A DNA stretch of 64,000 nucleotides from Blepharisma stoltei. Lineage: Eukaryota > Ciliophora > Heterotrichea > Heterotrichida > Blepharismidae. The notes below the pieces were generated by a model. The model saw only the letters and a list, made by a program, of their open reading frames with translations. It had not been told where the DNA came from and did no database searches. Both the position numbers and the translations under genes were made by a program. How positions within the stretch are numbered: the stretch's first letter is position 1; every line of letters begins with the position of its first letter. Shown one piece after another: positions 1-10,122 of this stretch. Location of the stretch: NCBI GenBank assembly GCA_914767885.1, contig CAJZBQ010000043.1, positions 496,001-560,000 on the forward strand, written 5' to 3'.

Positions 1-205
1 AAGATATGGCAAATTCGAGTACCGAAAGATGCTGAAGGAGCAAAAAGCTAAAAAAGAGCTGATTGAAAACAAAAAACAAACAGAGACAAAGTTCACAAGG
101 TCTTCAGAATTTTTCAAAAATCTCAAAAAAATCAACAAAGAAGTCGAAACTCGGAAGAAAAAAGAAGAAAGTCACAACAACATAAGCAAAAAAATAAAAC
201 TTTAA
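1..205 (+). CDS. C-terminal end of an Mpp10-like U3 snoRNP protein (partial)
   Basis: The frame is open from base 2 to a TAA at 203-205, so only about 67 C-terminal residues are present. They are very lysine-rich. The stretch TKFTRSSEFFKNLKK followed by a basic tail ending KKIKL resembles the end of Mpp10, where a Ser-Ser-x-x-Phe-Phe segment precedes a basic tail. Mpp10 is a scaffold of the small-subunit processome that binds U3 snoRNP during 18S rRNA processing in the nucleolus. The identification rests on a short low-complexity tail and could be another basic nucleolar protein. Confidence 0.5.
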   Translation, partial: RYGKFEYRKMLKEQKAKKELIENKKQTETKFTRSSEFFKNLKKINKEVETRKKKEESHNNISKKIKL

Positions 206-292
206 TTTTCATTTATTCTTAGCACATTGATTATAAAAAAAGTAAATATAGTAATTAAATAAACCATTCATTTTATAAAAGGTATATAAAAT

Positions 293-1114
293 ATGCAGCC
301 AGCAAGTTGTCTATTCTGTGACAAATCCGCAAACCCTTCCAAAACAATCATGATCTACGAAAACTACAACGCCATCAAGCCTTTAGTTTTAAAAGAGCAT
401 GGGTTTTTCAACAACCGGTTCGGACTTTTCCATCACGATAGAATCATTTCCACACCTCTCGGCTCCAAAGTCAAAGAAGTCAAAGAAAAAGGCTACATTT
501 ACACATTGACCACAACTCCAGAGCTGTGAACCAAAGGGATCAGCATGAGGACTCAAATTCTGTACAGAGCTGACATATCGATGATCATAGGAAACCTCAA
601 TATTCGCCCTGGAAGCATTGTGGTAGAAGCTGGGACTGGCTCTGCCTCACTATCAATATCTATCATAAGAAGCTTACTTCCCCATGGAAAATTGTTTACT
701 TTTGAGTTCAACCCAGGAAGAGCTGAAGAAGCCAAAAACGAATTTATTCAGTTGGGGCTTGAGAACAATGTAGTCAGTGAGTGCAGAGATGTCCTGGAAA
801 ATGGATTTTCGCATGCTGGGTATACAGAAGCTGATGCTGTATTTCTGGATTTGCCGTGTCCATGGAATGCTGTGGAAAAGGCGAAAGAGATTTTGAAAGT
901 TGAAGGAAACCTTTGCACTTTTTCTCCTTGCATAGAACAAGTTCAGAAAACATGCCAAATGCTGAGGAAGCTGGATTTCCAAGAAATAAAGACTGTTGAA
1001 ACACTTATAAGACCTTATCAAGCAAGAACTAATGAGAAAGGAAATTTGTCAATACAGATGGATGCTGAGCAGGAAAGGCTGCACACAGGCTATTTAACAT
1101 TTGCAATTAAATAA
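293..1114 (+). CDS. TRM61: tRNA (adenine-58-N1)-methyltransferase catalytic subunit
   Basis: This 273-residue protein is the catalytic subunit of the Trm6/Trm61 complex, which makes m1A58 in the T-loop of tRNA in the nucleus. An N-terminal beta-rich region (1-75) is followed by a Rossmann methyltransferase. The SAM-binding loop VVEAGTGSASLS is visible, as are the acidic FEFNPGRAEE and the catalytic-loop VFLDLPCPW. The in-frame TGA at 527-529 must be read as Trp: it falls in ELWTKGISMRTQILY, where this family has a Trp before the RTQILY signature. Without TGA=Trp the gene would be cut in two. It has no intron and no insertion. It lies 87 bp after the Mpp10-like gene on the same strand. Confidence 0.9.
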
Positions 1115-1197
1115 ACCACTGAAATTGGCGTAATTTTGTGTTAATTGTATAGATTTCTATAATTTAAATTCTAAACTTTATTAGATAGTAAGCGAAC

Positions 1198-4100
1198 TTA
1201 CAAAAACCAAGGTTTCTGCAATGCAGCAAAATACTTCTCAATTTCAGTTTTCAAAGCCACATTAGGGATCAAGTCATCCATCGTTATGCTGATTCCAGTT
1301 ATTGGATCTTTCCCAGTGAATTGAATAGCTTTAGTTATTGTTTCTTTATCATAGCATGTGTTTGTCTTCCGCACTATAACAGGATTGTCCATAATCACCC
1401 CAGTTATAGGGTCTAATAAATGCTTTGGAGCTCCTTGCTCATTATCATTACTCAGCAGCCCCCTTGTTAATTCTTCAATACTTTTTCCTGCATGTCTTCT
1501 TGTATGTTCTCTTGCCTTAATTTCATACATTGCATAATTATCTCTATACTCCGCTGCAATATTTGCATCTAGTGGGTCTAAAGGTTCAGGTGTCATAAAT
1601 AGCCCATAAATACAGTCTAAAATATACCTGGCAGTTGTATCTACTGTATAAAATTGATCTAAGACTGAATGGCATATTCTTCCAGTGGCGTTTATATTGC
1701 AATGGTAAACAGGAGTTATGAATCTCACCTCAGGAGGGGACAAAGGATAGTCTTCACCGAACTTCATATACAGATGAAATAAGCCGCCTTCATATGGACA
1801 AATCTTTAAAAAATGGCTTATAATAAGAATAATGATCGTTCCTTCTTTATTTGATTGTTTGCTGAAATTATTTAGGAGCAATTTTCTAAGGCTGACCTCT
1901 GAAATAATGGATTAAGTAATTAAATTTAATTTTAATTCATATGGAGTGTGGTCTGGGCCTTTCATAAATATATTTCAAAATGCGGTATCTAACTCGCATG
2001 GGTATATACTTGCGCTTGGATGAGGATTCATTGTGATTGAGTGCAGTTCTTTCATTATACGCTTATATTTTACTGCAGAGTTGCTGGCGTCAAGTCGAGG
2101 AGGGGCCACAGAAGCTCGGTGAATAGTTTGACGCGGGTTCTCAGCTTGTAAAGAAGACTGCTGAGGAGGTTTGATTTTTGGCTGATTCGTAGAGAAATCT
2201 TTGCTTTGGAGCTGTGCTAAATCAGTCTCATCTGACACAGTAACTCTAGGGTTTGACTGGCGACATCCTACAGACAGAAAAGTTTCTGACTCAAACAATT
2301 TGATTCCTTCCTGTATATTTGATGGTAAAAATACATAGCCACCAGTAGAAAAACAAACAGCTTTCAGGTTTTGTGATAGTGCTCCTACTACAACTGCATC
2401 CATGGTAATATTATTATACAATAAAGTTTGAGCTGCTTCCAAGTCAGACTTAGTAGAATAGTTATCCTCTCCATCACTGAGACATAAAATCCTCAAAATC
2501 ACATCTGGATATTTCTTTTTTATTTCTTTTAGTTCCTTTGCAGCTTCAAAAATTGCGTCTCACAGTTTAGTTTGACCATCAGCCTGGATACTTTTTGCAG
2601 TCCTCGTAAATGTGAGAACGTTTTCTGTAAAGGTACAGATTTTGGTAACTTTTGAGTTAAAAAGTACAAGAGAGGTTATATTTTTGAGATTGTAGCCAAT
2701 TGTACGATCTGCGAAGGACTCAAAGATCTGCTTAATCTTCTCTTTAATGAAGGTAAACCATTGGGAAAAATGCCTATTTTGGGAAAATTAGCATTTTTTG
2801 AGAGTGAGCAAACAAAATTTTATAATAATCAATAGCTGCTATTAAAATAATTCGATTAAATTTTAGATAGCCTACATTCTTAAATTAATTAGAATGTTTT
2901 TAAATTAAAAAAAAAATTATATAGATTTTTAAATTATTTTTTTGAATCTTGCTAACTCTTAAAGGAGCTAGTAAGATCGAGCCTTGTATAGTCTTCAGTT
3001 GAGCTGAATTTAGTATTCATAGACCCACTTGTGTCAAATAAAACAACTATAGCCTCGTCTGGAATTCGCGTTATGATTTCGTTTCCTTCGTCTTCTCTAC
3101 GGTGGATTTCAATTGCGCTGGCAAGTTCAGCGACATCAACAATTTCAACGCTGAGATCAAGAATATTCATTAAATCGACTTTATTAGGCATCTTAGGGGT
3201 CAGTCCACAGTTAATGCAGATGTCCTTTATTTTGTTTCAGGTAATGCAGTGCTTGAATTCTGGAGCCTTGAGTGATAACGGAGCTACAATTTTAGTCAAC
3301 TTGTGGTTATTTTTTAGTTCCATTGATTGGATATAGCTAATTCCTCTTGGAAAAGTTTTTCTTACATAGTCCATTATGCTTATTGACCCGTTATAGTGCC
3401 CAGTTCATACTTCGAGAGACTCTTTTTTGTTCAACGCTGCTCTTTTAATTATATACTTAAAATCTGACTCTTCTTTAATATCACTTTCGTTTACAAGCCC
3501 AATTTCAGCGATTTCTTGCCTATCCCTTGCTTTTTGAATTACTGCATTATATTCTAAATAGCAGTATTTCCCATCATTTTTTCTCAAACAGACTGGCCTT
3601 TCTATTTGGACAAAGGAAATCGGACAAATAATGCTGTATACTTCATGACTTTCCAAGCTCTGTAGCTCGGGCTCATTTTTGCTAGAAATATCACATAAAA
3701 TTCCCATGATATCTAGAGTCTGCTCTAAAAGCTTATTATCTGGGATCACATTTTTAAACATTTCTTGTAGAACAATCTTGATTAAAACTATGAAGCCTTC
3801 TTCTAATGCTATAGAATCAAGAACACTCATAGAACTATTGCGGCTTAGCTCATATAAAGAATGCAATAATGGGGAGCAATTATTAGTAAAGCATCTTATG
3901 CATGCTAACAATGCGTCTAGCTTAGCCTTTTCTGGCTTATTTTTGGATAAGCAGTATAAAAACGAATGCAAAGTCCTTTGTCCTTTAGTTGTTTGCTGGA
4001 GTGATTGAACAAGAATTGGCTTATAGGTTGTAGTTTTGTAGTCATAGCTCTCTATTTGATAAGTGAGAACTTGATTTTCAACAACCCATAATCATAAAAT

Positions 4101-4903
4101 GGCGATATTAAAAAAGATGATCTGTAGATCGATGGCACTCACTTTTTATTTTACGATTATAAGGTTTGACTTAATATGAGAATTCTATCTACAAAGACTG
4201 GTAAGCCACTTTGAGGAGTGCCTACCCCTGGCCATCCCTAAGGAATTGAAAGGGCTGAGGTTTTATTCACTTCCATCCTGCGGCAGCGGAGAAACTTTAG
4301 TTGCTGCACGGTGTCAAGACAGAAGACAGAAGTTGCATATCTTAAACCTTCAAAATTGGCAACACCGTTTCCAAGCGTGGCATGGCCAAAATAAGCAAGT
4401 CTACCAAGCAGCCTGTGTGCTCAAAAGTGCAAAAAATGGTGGACGCTTTGCTGCTGCCACCCATAGTGAAAGTTAACGAGAACTCTTCCGTCTAGATTTC
4501 TCCTAGTTAAGTTAAGATTTTCAATAACCCCAAAAGAGGCAACAAAAGCAGAATCGCTCACTAAATACCTCTCATCAGTTTTAATTTTCAGCTCGAATGG
4601 AGGTACCCCTGTAATATTAAATAACTTTTGCTTTAGATTTAGAACTGTACATGTAGATAAATCTAATTTAATTGCATATCGTTTATTTTCGTCAGTCACA
4701 TGCTTGACAAAAATTGTAGAATCTCCAATTTCATGATTTAAAGCTGGCTCAATTTTAATATCAAAATAAGGGACTATAAATACACAGATTTTTTCTTTAT
4801 TTTTTAACACTTCACGGCAAGAAACCAAATATAATTGTGATAATGTTCCTACTACAGGATATCCATCCTCTGTATAAATCGCGCAAGTCCAATCAGGACG
4901 CAT
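1198..4903 (-). CDS. vWA - ubiquitin-conjugating (E2) - U-box fusion protein
   Basis: One minus-strand gene of about 980 residues, interrupted three times. From the N-terminus: an unassigned, possibly ubiquitin-like region (4903-4466); a helical region with a degenerate U-box/RING-like motif (IICPISF, about 3630); a von Willebrand A domain with the MIDAS motif LFDTSGSM (about 3040) and a second half near 2740-2250; an E2 fold with YPLSPPEVRF, HCN in place of HPN, and catalytic Cys in GRICHSVL (about 1680); and a C-terminal U-box with DPITG, CYDKETI and DLIPNVALK (1440-1230). TGA codons at 3405, 2568 and 1975 read as Trp. IESs at 1793 and 2745 join in frame. The insertion at 4084 does not join cleanly (one-base offset). 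The start at 4903 is tentative because the frame stays open upstream without an ATG. An E2 and an E3 domain in one chain suggests self-contained ubiquitin ligation. Confidence 0.75.
1793..1941. other. TA-bounded IES, 147 bp, inside the E2 domain
   Basis: A 10-base direct repeat TTCATATGGA (1789-1798 and 1937-1946) flanks AT-rich DNA with in-frame stops. Collapsing it restores HTPYEGGLFHLYM, a typical E2 segment. The junction dinucleotide is TA. Confidence 0.9.
2745..2973. mobile_element. Degenerate family-A MITE-type IES in the vWA domain
   Basis: The interval splits the vWA domain. It contains ACCATTGGGAAAAATGCC and GAGAGTGAGCAAAC, decayed versions of the inner and terminal motifs of the commonest repeat in this window. 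Joining TA 2745-2746 to TA 2972-2973 gives RLDLKEKIKQIF in frame. Confidence 0.8.
4084..4465. mobile_element. SINE-like insertion in the vWA-E2-U-box gene
   Basis: This is a GC-rich block in AT-rich DNA. It begins ATCATAAAATGGCG, like the 5' end of the other SINE-like elements, and is bracketed by ACCCATA. The host gene is open on both sides, but collapsing at ACCCATA leaves the two frames one base apart. Either a single-base error or lesion exists or the true boundary differs. Confidence 0.6.
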
Positions 4904-5211
4904 ACACAGCTGATCTTTTAATATATCATAAGCGAGCTTACTCCCTCATTTATATGCAGGCAAAACTGCTCTGAAAAATGCTGATTTTTATATAAAAATA
5001 AACCCCTTTATAGCTTCATAAATATTTTTTATATAGAATTATAATGATAACTCGAGCTAAAATTATTAAATTAGACAGCTTGCATTCTACAATGCAAATC
5101 CTATAAATTAAACTTAATTTTCTATTTCAATATTTGGGATTTTTAAAACCAAAATAAAATATTTTAATTTAATATAAAAACTTTTAAACAAAAATTAGCC
5201 CTCTAAAATCC

Positions 5212-5703
5212 TTAATGGCAAGCAAAAAACAACTTGCTCGTTCTTAATAGCGAGAAGTCAGATAATTTTTCATCTTTCTCAATGATGATTTGTCGAGATT
5301 GCGAATTTACAGAGTTTAAGACTTTATATAGCAAAATCAGTTGATTTTCATTTATTTCTTCTATAATCTTAGCTTCTTCTTGAGTGGCAATTTCTTGAGC
5401 TTTAGGAGGTTCTGGGATTTCTTCAAGAGCCATCATTTCAGCTTGATTGACGATTTCAACTAAGAGATTGATTTCCTCTTGGTGAGCTGCAATGCCTTTT
5501 TGGATTAAAGAAGCATAAGTCCTATCGTCAATTATGCGATATAAAGTTCCTTTACGGTCATACATGAAGTAAAATGAATCAGCATTGATTCTGATATGTT
5601 CGGATATTAACTGGTTAAGATCTTTAAGAGTTTCGGGAGCAATAATACAGAGAGGAGGGCTACCTGGAATTGAAATTAGGAGGTCGATGGAAGAGTTTGC
5701 CAT
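5212..5703 (-). CDS. Unrecognised 163-residue acidic protein
   Basis: The frame runs from the ATG at 5703 to a TAA at 5212-5214. The first 85 residues look like a compact alpha/beta fold (possibly ubiquitin-like or PB1-like); the middle is rich in Glu, Pro and Ala; the end is basic-hydrophobic. I do not recognise the family. It is divergent from the plus-strand gene starting at 5719, with only 15 bp between ATGs, so one start may be wrong. It could belong with the vWA-E2-U-box gene upstream on the same strand, but no junction was found. Confidence 0.6.
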   Translation of the reverse strand: MANSSIDLLISIPGSPPLCIIAPETLKDLNQLISEHIRINADSFYFMYDRKGTLYRIIDDRTYASLIQKGIAAHQEEINLLVEIVNQAEMMALEEIPEPPKAQEIATQEEAKIIEEINENQLILLYKVLNSVNSQSRQIIIEKDEKLSDFSLLRTSKLFFACH

Positions 5704-5718
5704 TTTATTAATTGGCTC

Positions 5719-7284
5719 ATGAGAAAGAAATTCCAGTTTATAGAACAAAAGAAAGGAATATCTAAGACCCAGGGTCTCATATATAAAATCTTTCTAACTA
5801 CAGCAGGAATTGATGAAACAGCTCTTAATGATTATATGGGAAAGAAGCAATGCATTCATTACGAATTAGTTAAAAAGATGCTGGAAAGAGAAAGAGAAGC
5901 CAATGACAAACTACTGGCTGAAATAAATTCTAAAAAATTAGCTGAACGATCAACTCAAACCTCAAATTTTTCTTTTGAAAGATTGAGTATCATGATCACT
6001 GATTATGATAAACCCAACGAAAAAATAAGGATCCCCCCCTTCATTTTTTCCAATTTTCTAGTCCTTTATTATTTGTCCATTTTTCTAGTTTTTTTTAATA
6101 GGAAAAAAAATTTTTTTAGGACCTCATTTGTCTAATTTTCTAGTCAAAATTTTGATAGTAAAAAAAAATTTTCAGGACCTCAATTGTCTCATTTTCTAGT
6201 TTTTTTAAAGCAAAAATTCGAAAAAATCCAAAGAAGACTAGAAAATGGGACAAATCATTTTTGACTATATAAATTTTATTAAAATTTTTTTTTTTGAAAT
6301 TTAAAAAAATCCTAATTCGCAAAAATTTGAAAGCAAATATAAATTTAATTTATAAAATTTATGTTTTAAAAAGCAATTCGCTTTAAAATTAAACAGAATC
6401 AGCTCTAGATTTCATTATACTAATTATCACTTATATATCAAAAATTTTTTTTCCATAAAAAATTTTTGTATTAAAAAAAATTTTTGTTCACTCACGGAGG
6501 GTGGGTGGGTTTTTGGGCAAAAAATAGCGATTTTTCTAATGGTTTTTTGTTCACTCACGGAGGGGGGTGGAGTTAGAAAAAAAAGACTAGAAAATTGGAC
6601 AAATGAGGGAGGGATCCTTACCAAGATTGCATCTGTGCAAGACAGTCATCAAGCTTCAACCGAAGTGATATCGCTGAGCAAGAGTTTTCCTCAATGCCTG
6701 TCTCTCTTGACTTATCAGACTCTAGCTCCGACTACTCAGTCTCAAGCCAGTCACAATTTTCATCAAGAAATTCCATTATATTTCCTGATCTCCCTATCAA
6801 AACTTTATGTGATGAAAATTTATCCACATCAATCAATTCTCCAGATCTTAAAACTCCTGCGAAGCCTCGCACAAAAGTGCCGCCTCTTCGCATTGATAAA
6901 ATCCCGCAATACAATCCGTTTGACAACCCTGTCTCATTTGAGAGTGGTATGTCAAGTTTATCGTTTTCAAAAAACTCATGATTATTAAGCTCGTTTAATT
7001 TTTCAGAGAACAGTTCAGGATTATTTAATTTATCGTCATCTCCGAGAACTCCAAAAGCTGATGTAGGCTGCCACATAAATCCAGAACTTCTTGCGTATTA
7101 TGGAATAAAATCTAACCCTGGCGACGATGGAGTCTCAGCACCGACATCTATGTCCTCTTCAAGGTTTTTACACAGTAGAGAATGGTCTAATTGTTCGGGA
7201 ATTGACGAAGAAAATATAGCTGTGTATATTCCAAGAATTGTACCAGTTGCGTTCTCTGTCATTTCAAATCAATTTCCCAAGTAG
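5719..7284 (+). CDS. Unrecognised coiled-coil and serine-rich protein, split by an IES
   Basis: The first part (5719-6027) encodes a charged helical segment. The second part (6621-7284) is serine- and proline-rich with a TGA read as Trp near 6979 and ends at TAG 7282-7284. Excising the 593-bp element at TA leaves a one-base shift. Shortening the A6 run at 6020-6025 to A5 gives a continuous 323-residue frame. No known domain is visible. The second half could instead be a separate gene starting at ATG 6694. Confidence 0.5.
6026..6620. mobile_element. MITE-type IES, 593 bp, with a nested family-A fragment
   Basis: The terminal inverted repeat reads TAAGGATCCC at the left and GGGATCCTTA at the right, and continues with a shared CCAATTTTCTAGTC motif that also recurs internally. 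Towards the right end (about 6480-6570) lie two copies of GTTCACTCACGGAGG, the family-A terminus, separated by GGGCAAAAAATAGCG. Confidence 0.75.
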
Positions 7285-7333
7285 CAAATAATTATAATTG
7301 TAGCTTGTGAAAATAAATTAAATTTATTTTTAA

Positions 7334-8525
7334 TTAGGCGATTGGGTAAGATGGCTGGATTTGGATACCGCAAACTCCGTCACCACTTACAACGGCAATT
7401 CTGATGTAGCCTGCTTCTCCCCAACTTGCGCCCCATGAGTTCTTTACTTTCCAGTATGGTGGGGAGTTGGTTTGGTCGTAGCCTACAATTAAAGCAAAAT
7501 GGTTTACTTGAGTGCCGCAATTGTTAGATACAATGCCTCCTTTATAAAGTTGCCAAGCAGGCTGATTAGCTTGGACTGCTACTGAAACCGGCTGAAGGGC
7601 AACAGCATTATATATTAATGATTCAACGCCTCTGCCTGCATTTCTGTATGAGCCTATTTGTACGGCTTTTGTAGAAGTTTTATAAGTGCAAGATCCTTGC
7701 TTAATTCTTCTAGTCTAATTTTTTTTTACTTATATATATATTAATTTAATATAATTATTGTTCTTTCAGAAGTAATTTAATAATTTATATTTTGCCAGTA
7801 TGTTTTTGAGATTATTTTTCTAAATATGCTGGGAAGTTAACAATATATGGGTATATGCTTGCAGTAGTAACTCCATTATACTGAACATATTGAAACGCAT
7901 TAACCACATTGCCTCCATTACACCCTTTGTTTCCATAATTAGTTGAGCAATCAACCAGTTGCTGCTCTGAAAGTGTCAAAAGTTGGTTGCCACTGATTTT
8001 CCAAGCGCTTTCGATAGCTCCTACAGATGAAAAAGCCCATCCACATGCACAGCCTCCTTGATTTAAGACTGGAGTAACTGCACCTTTCTGTGTCCAGTCA
8101 ATTGAAGTAGGTATTGAAAGTTTTTCAGCCTGCTGGCTTTCTTGAACCTCTGAATGCTGGATTGTAATTGGACTTGATATTCTAGCCGAAAATTCTTGTG
8201 AAGTTAAATCAGAAAATTCAGTTATGCCTAGGATATAAGTTTCACCATGCGTATTGAAAATTCTAGCATATGCAGAATTGTCACGGAAGATTTTGAAGCG
8301 ATTTTGATATTCTTGTTCACTTGAATACTGTTTATTATAGAGCTCAATAAATGATTTGAATTCTTGCTCTTCAAGCTCAAGTTGAGCTAATACTACTGAA
8401 GTTTCTCTTGAAGATGAAAAATTGGCGATAATTGCTATAATCCCAATAAATGCCACTAATCCCACAAATTTCAAAGCTTTTTTATGGCTTTCTGGCTTTG
8501 ATTCTGCAGAGAAATAATCCTCCAT
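7334..8525 (-). CDS. Papain-family (C1A) cysteine protease precursor with altered active site
   Basis: A 352-residue precursor after removal of one 133-bp IES. There is a cytoplasmic tail and a signal-anchor helix (about 19-37), an I29 inhibitor prodomain (about 52-110, ending FSDLTSQEF), and a mature papain domain from about 140. His ([10 protein letters not shown]) and Asn ([10 protein letters not shown]) are canonical, as are EQQLVDCS and the GCNGG turn. The nucleophile motif reads [12 protein letters not shown] instead of the usual NQGxCGSCWAFS. At the same spacing the catalytic position is Gly and a Cys sits one residue earlier, so the enzyme may be inactive or use a shifted Cys. It would be expected in lysosome-like or secretory compartments. 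Confidence 0.88.
7711..7845. other. TA-bounded IES, 133 bp, in the cysteine protease gene
   Basis: AT-rich DNA with stops in the coding frame. Joining TA 7711-7712 to TA 7844-7845 gives [16 protein letters not shown], as expected at this place in a papain fold, and a whole number of codons for the gene. Confidence 0.85.
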
Positions 8526-8636
8526 AATAAATTATTTAATCACCAAAATATTTATAGCACCCATACCATTGTTTTCTGACATAATTTCAAACTATTTAAT
8601 TATAACTCAAAAAGTATTACAAAAATTTTTGATAAA

Positions 8637-9074
8637 TTAATTACACCTTGGACTTCTTGACCTTTCAAAACTTCTTCCTCCACCATTTTCTCCATTTTCC
8701 CTTCTTCTACCTCTATTTTCCCCTGGATTTGGGCATTCTCTTGACATATGACCCTCCTGTCCGCACTTAAAGCAGCCCTTGTTTCCAACATTTTTAGTGC
8801 TTGGATTAGTGCATTCTTTAGACATGTGTCCAGATTCTCCGCATTTGTAGCAAGCTCTGTCTCCTCCTGATTTTGCTGGGTTTGTGCATTCTTTTGACAT
8901 GTGTCCAGTTTCCCCACATTTATAGCAGGCTCTATCACCTCCTGATTTTGATGGATTTGGGCATTCTTTAGACATGTGTCCAGTTTCTCCACATTTGAAG
9001 CATTCTCTACCTTTTGGTTTTTCTTCGCCTTCTTCACCTTCTTCTGGGGCTTCTCCTTTGGGTTTTCTCATCAT
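8637..9074 (-). CDS. CCHC zinc-knuckle protein (CNBP/Gis2-like)
   Basis: A 145-residue protein with four CX2CX4HX4C knuckles (CFKCGETGHMSKEC and close variants), spaced about 25 residues apart by Gly/Ser/Lys linkers. It has an acidic-basic N-terminus and an Arg/Gly-rich C-terminus ending RSRSPRCN. Proteins of this type bind single-stranded RNA or DNA and act in translation control. The four near-identical repeats suggest recent internal duplication. The start is the first of two ATGs at 9074. Confidence 0.88.
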   Translation of the reverse strand: MMRKPKGEAPEEGEEGEEKPKGRECFKCGETGHMSKECPNPSKSGGDRACYKCGETGHMSKECTNPAKSGGDRACYKCGESGHMSKECTNPSTKNVGNKGCFKCGQEGHMSRECPNPGENRGRRRENGENGGGRSFERSRSPRCN

Positions 9075-9289
9075 TCTTCTAACTGCCCCTTCTCTATGAA
9101 AAAATTATCAAACATATAAGTGAGCAAAAATTTTTGTTTATAATTTAACAGATAAGTTATAGCTATTGCAATAAAAATTATATTTAATTCTTTTAATTTT
9201 AAGTAGTCTGATTCTAAAACTTAAATTCTATAAACTATAGTGCGTTTTGACTTTAAATATTTGTAATTATCTTTTAAAAAAATTAATAT

Positions 9290-9400
9290 TAACTTCCCCT
9301 CCCCTTTAAATTGGAACAAAATATTATTAAAATTTCCTTTTTTTGGGTAAATTAATCCTCCTTTAAGTTGAAACAAAATTATAATTTTCAATGGAAATTT
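9290..9400. repeat. Family-B terminal repeat remnants, intergenic
   Basis: The motif CCTTTAAATTGGAAC(AAAA) appears at about 9302, with a decayed copy at about 9360. It is the same terminus as in the elements at 10147 and 38592. No clean element boundaries are visible. Confidence 0.5.
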
Positions 9401-9522
9401 TTTAAGTGAAAAAGCTTATTTTTAATCAATAGCTTTGACCTTATTTAATGAAGGAAGTTCAAGTAGAATACTATATAAACGTTTTTTTCACTCTAAATCA
9501 ATTAACTTTTTGAGTAAATTCT

Positions 9523-10041
9523 TACTCCCCCCCCCTCCGTGAGTGAACAAAAAAATTTTGTTCACTCACGGAGGGGGGTTAATTTGTTTTTTTATAAAAA
9601 ATAATATTTTTTTTCGAAACTTAAAAAAATCCTAATTTGCAAAAATTGGAAAGCAAATATAAATTTTAATTTATAAAATTTATGTTTTAAAATGCAATTC
9701 GTTCAAAATTAAACAGAATGAGCTCTAGATTTCATTATACTAATTATCATTTATATAGAAATTTCCCATAGATGGCACTGTTTGCCCTTGATTTGCCCAC
9801 TGAAAATTTTTTTTGGGTTTGACCAAACATATGGTACTGGTCGAACCAAAAAATTTTTTCAGTGGGCAAATCAAGGGCAAACTGCGCCATTTAAGGGAAA
9901 TTTCTATATATCAAATTTTTTTCCATAAAATATTTTTCTATTAAAAAAATTTTTGTTCACTCACGGAGGGTGGGTTTTTTGGGCAAAAAATAGCGATTTT
10001 TCTAATGGTTTTGTTCACTCACGGAGGGGGGGGGGGAGTTA
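9523..10041. mobile_element. Family-A MITE, about 517 bp, intergenic, with a nested element
   Basis: It is bounded by TTA at both ends. The left end is a perfect hairpin of CTCCGTGAGTGAAC and GTTCACTCACGGAG. The right end has two direct copies of GTTCACTCACGGAGG about 60 bp apart, separated by GGGCAAAAAATAGCG and TTTTCTAATGGTTTT. It has no coding capacity. Its extra length compared with the approximately 350-bp family norm is the nested element at 9755. Confidence 0.85.
9755..9906. mobile_element. Small MITE nested inside the family-A element
   Basis: Near-perfect terminal inverted repeats begin TAGAAATTTCCC and continue through TTTGCCCTTGATTTGCCC. They are flanked by TA within a TATATA tract that is uninterrupted in other family-A copies. 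Length 151 bp, no coding capacity. Confidence 0.85.
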
Positions 10042-10122
10042 ATAAAAAATAAATTAAAATTTAAAAATATTGCATTCAATAAGCTTTTTTGTTTTTTAAA
10101 GCTATAAATAGTAAAGAAAATT

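Noticed and set aside
553-1021. Minus-strand open frames across TRM61
   Set aside because: Shadows of the conserved methyltransferase frame with no own similarity.
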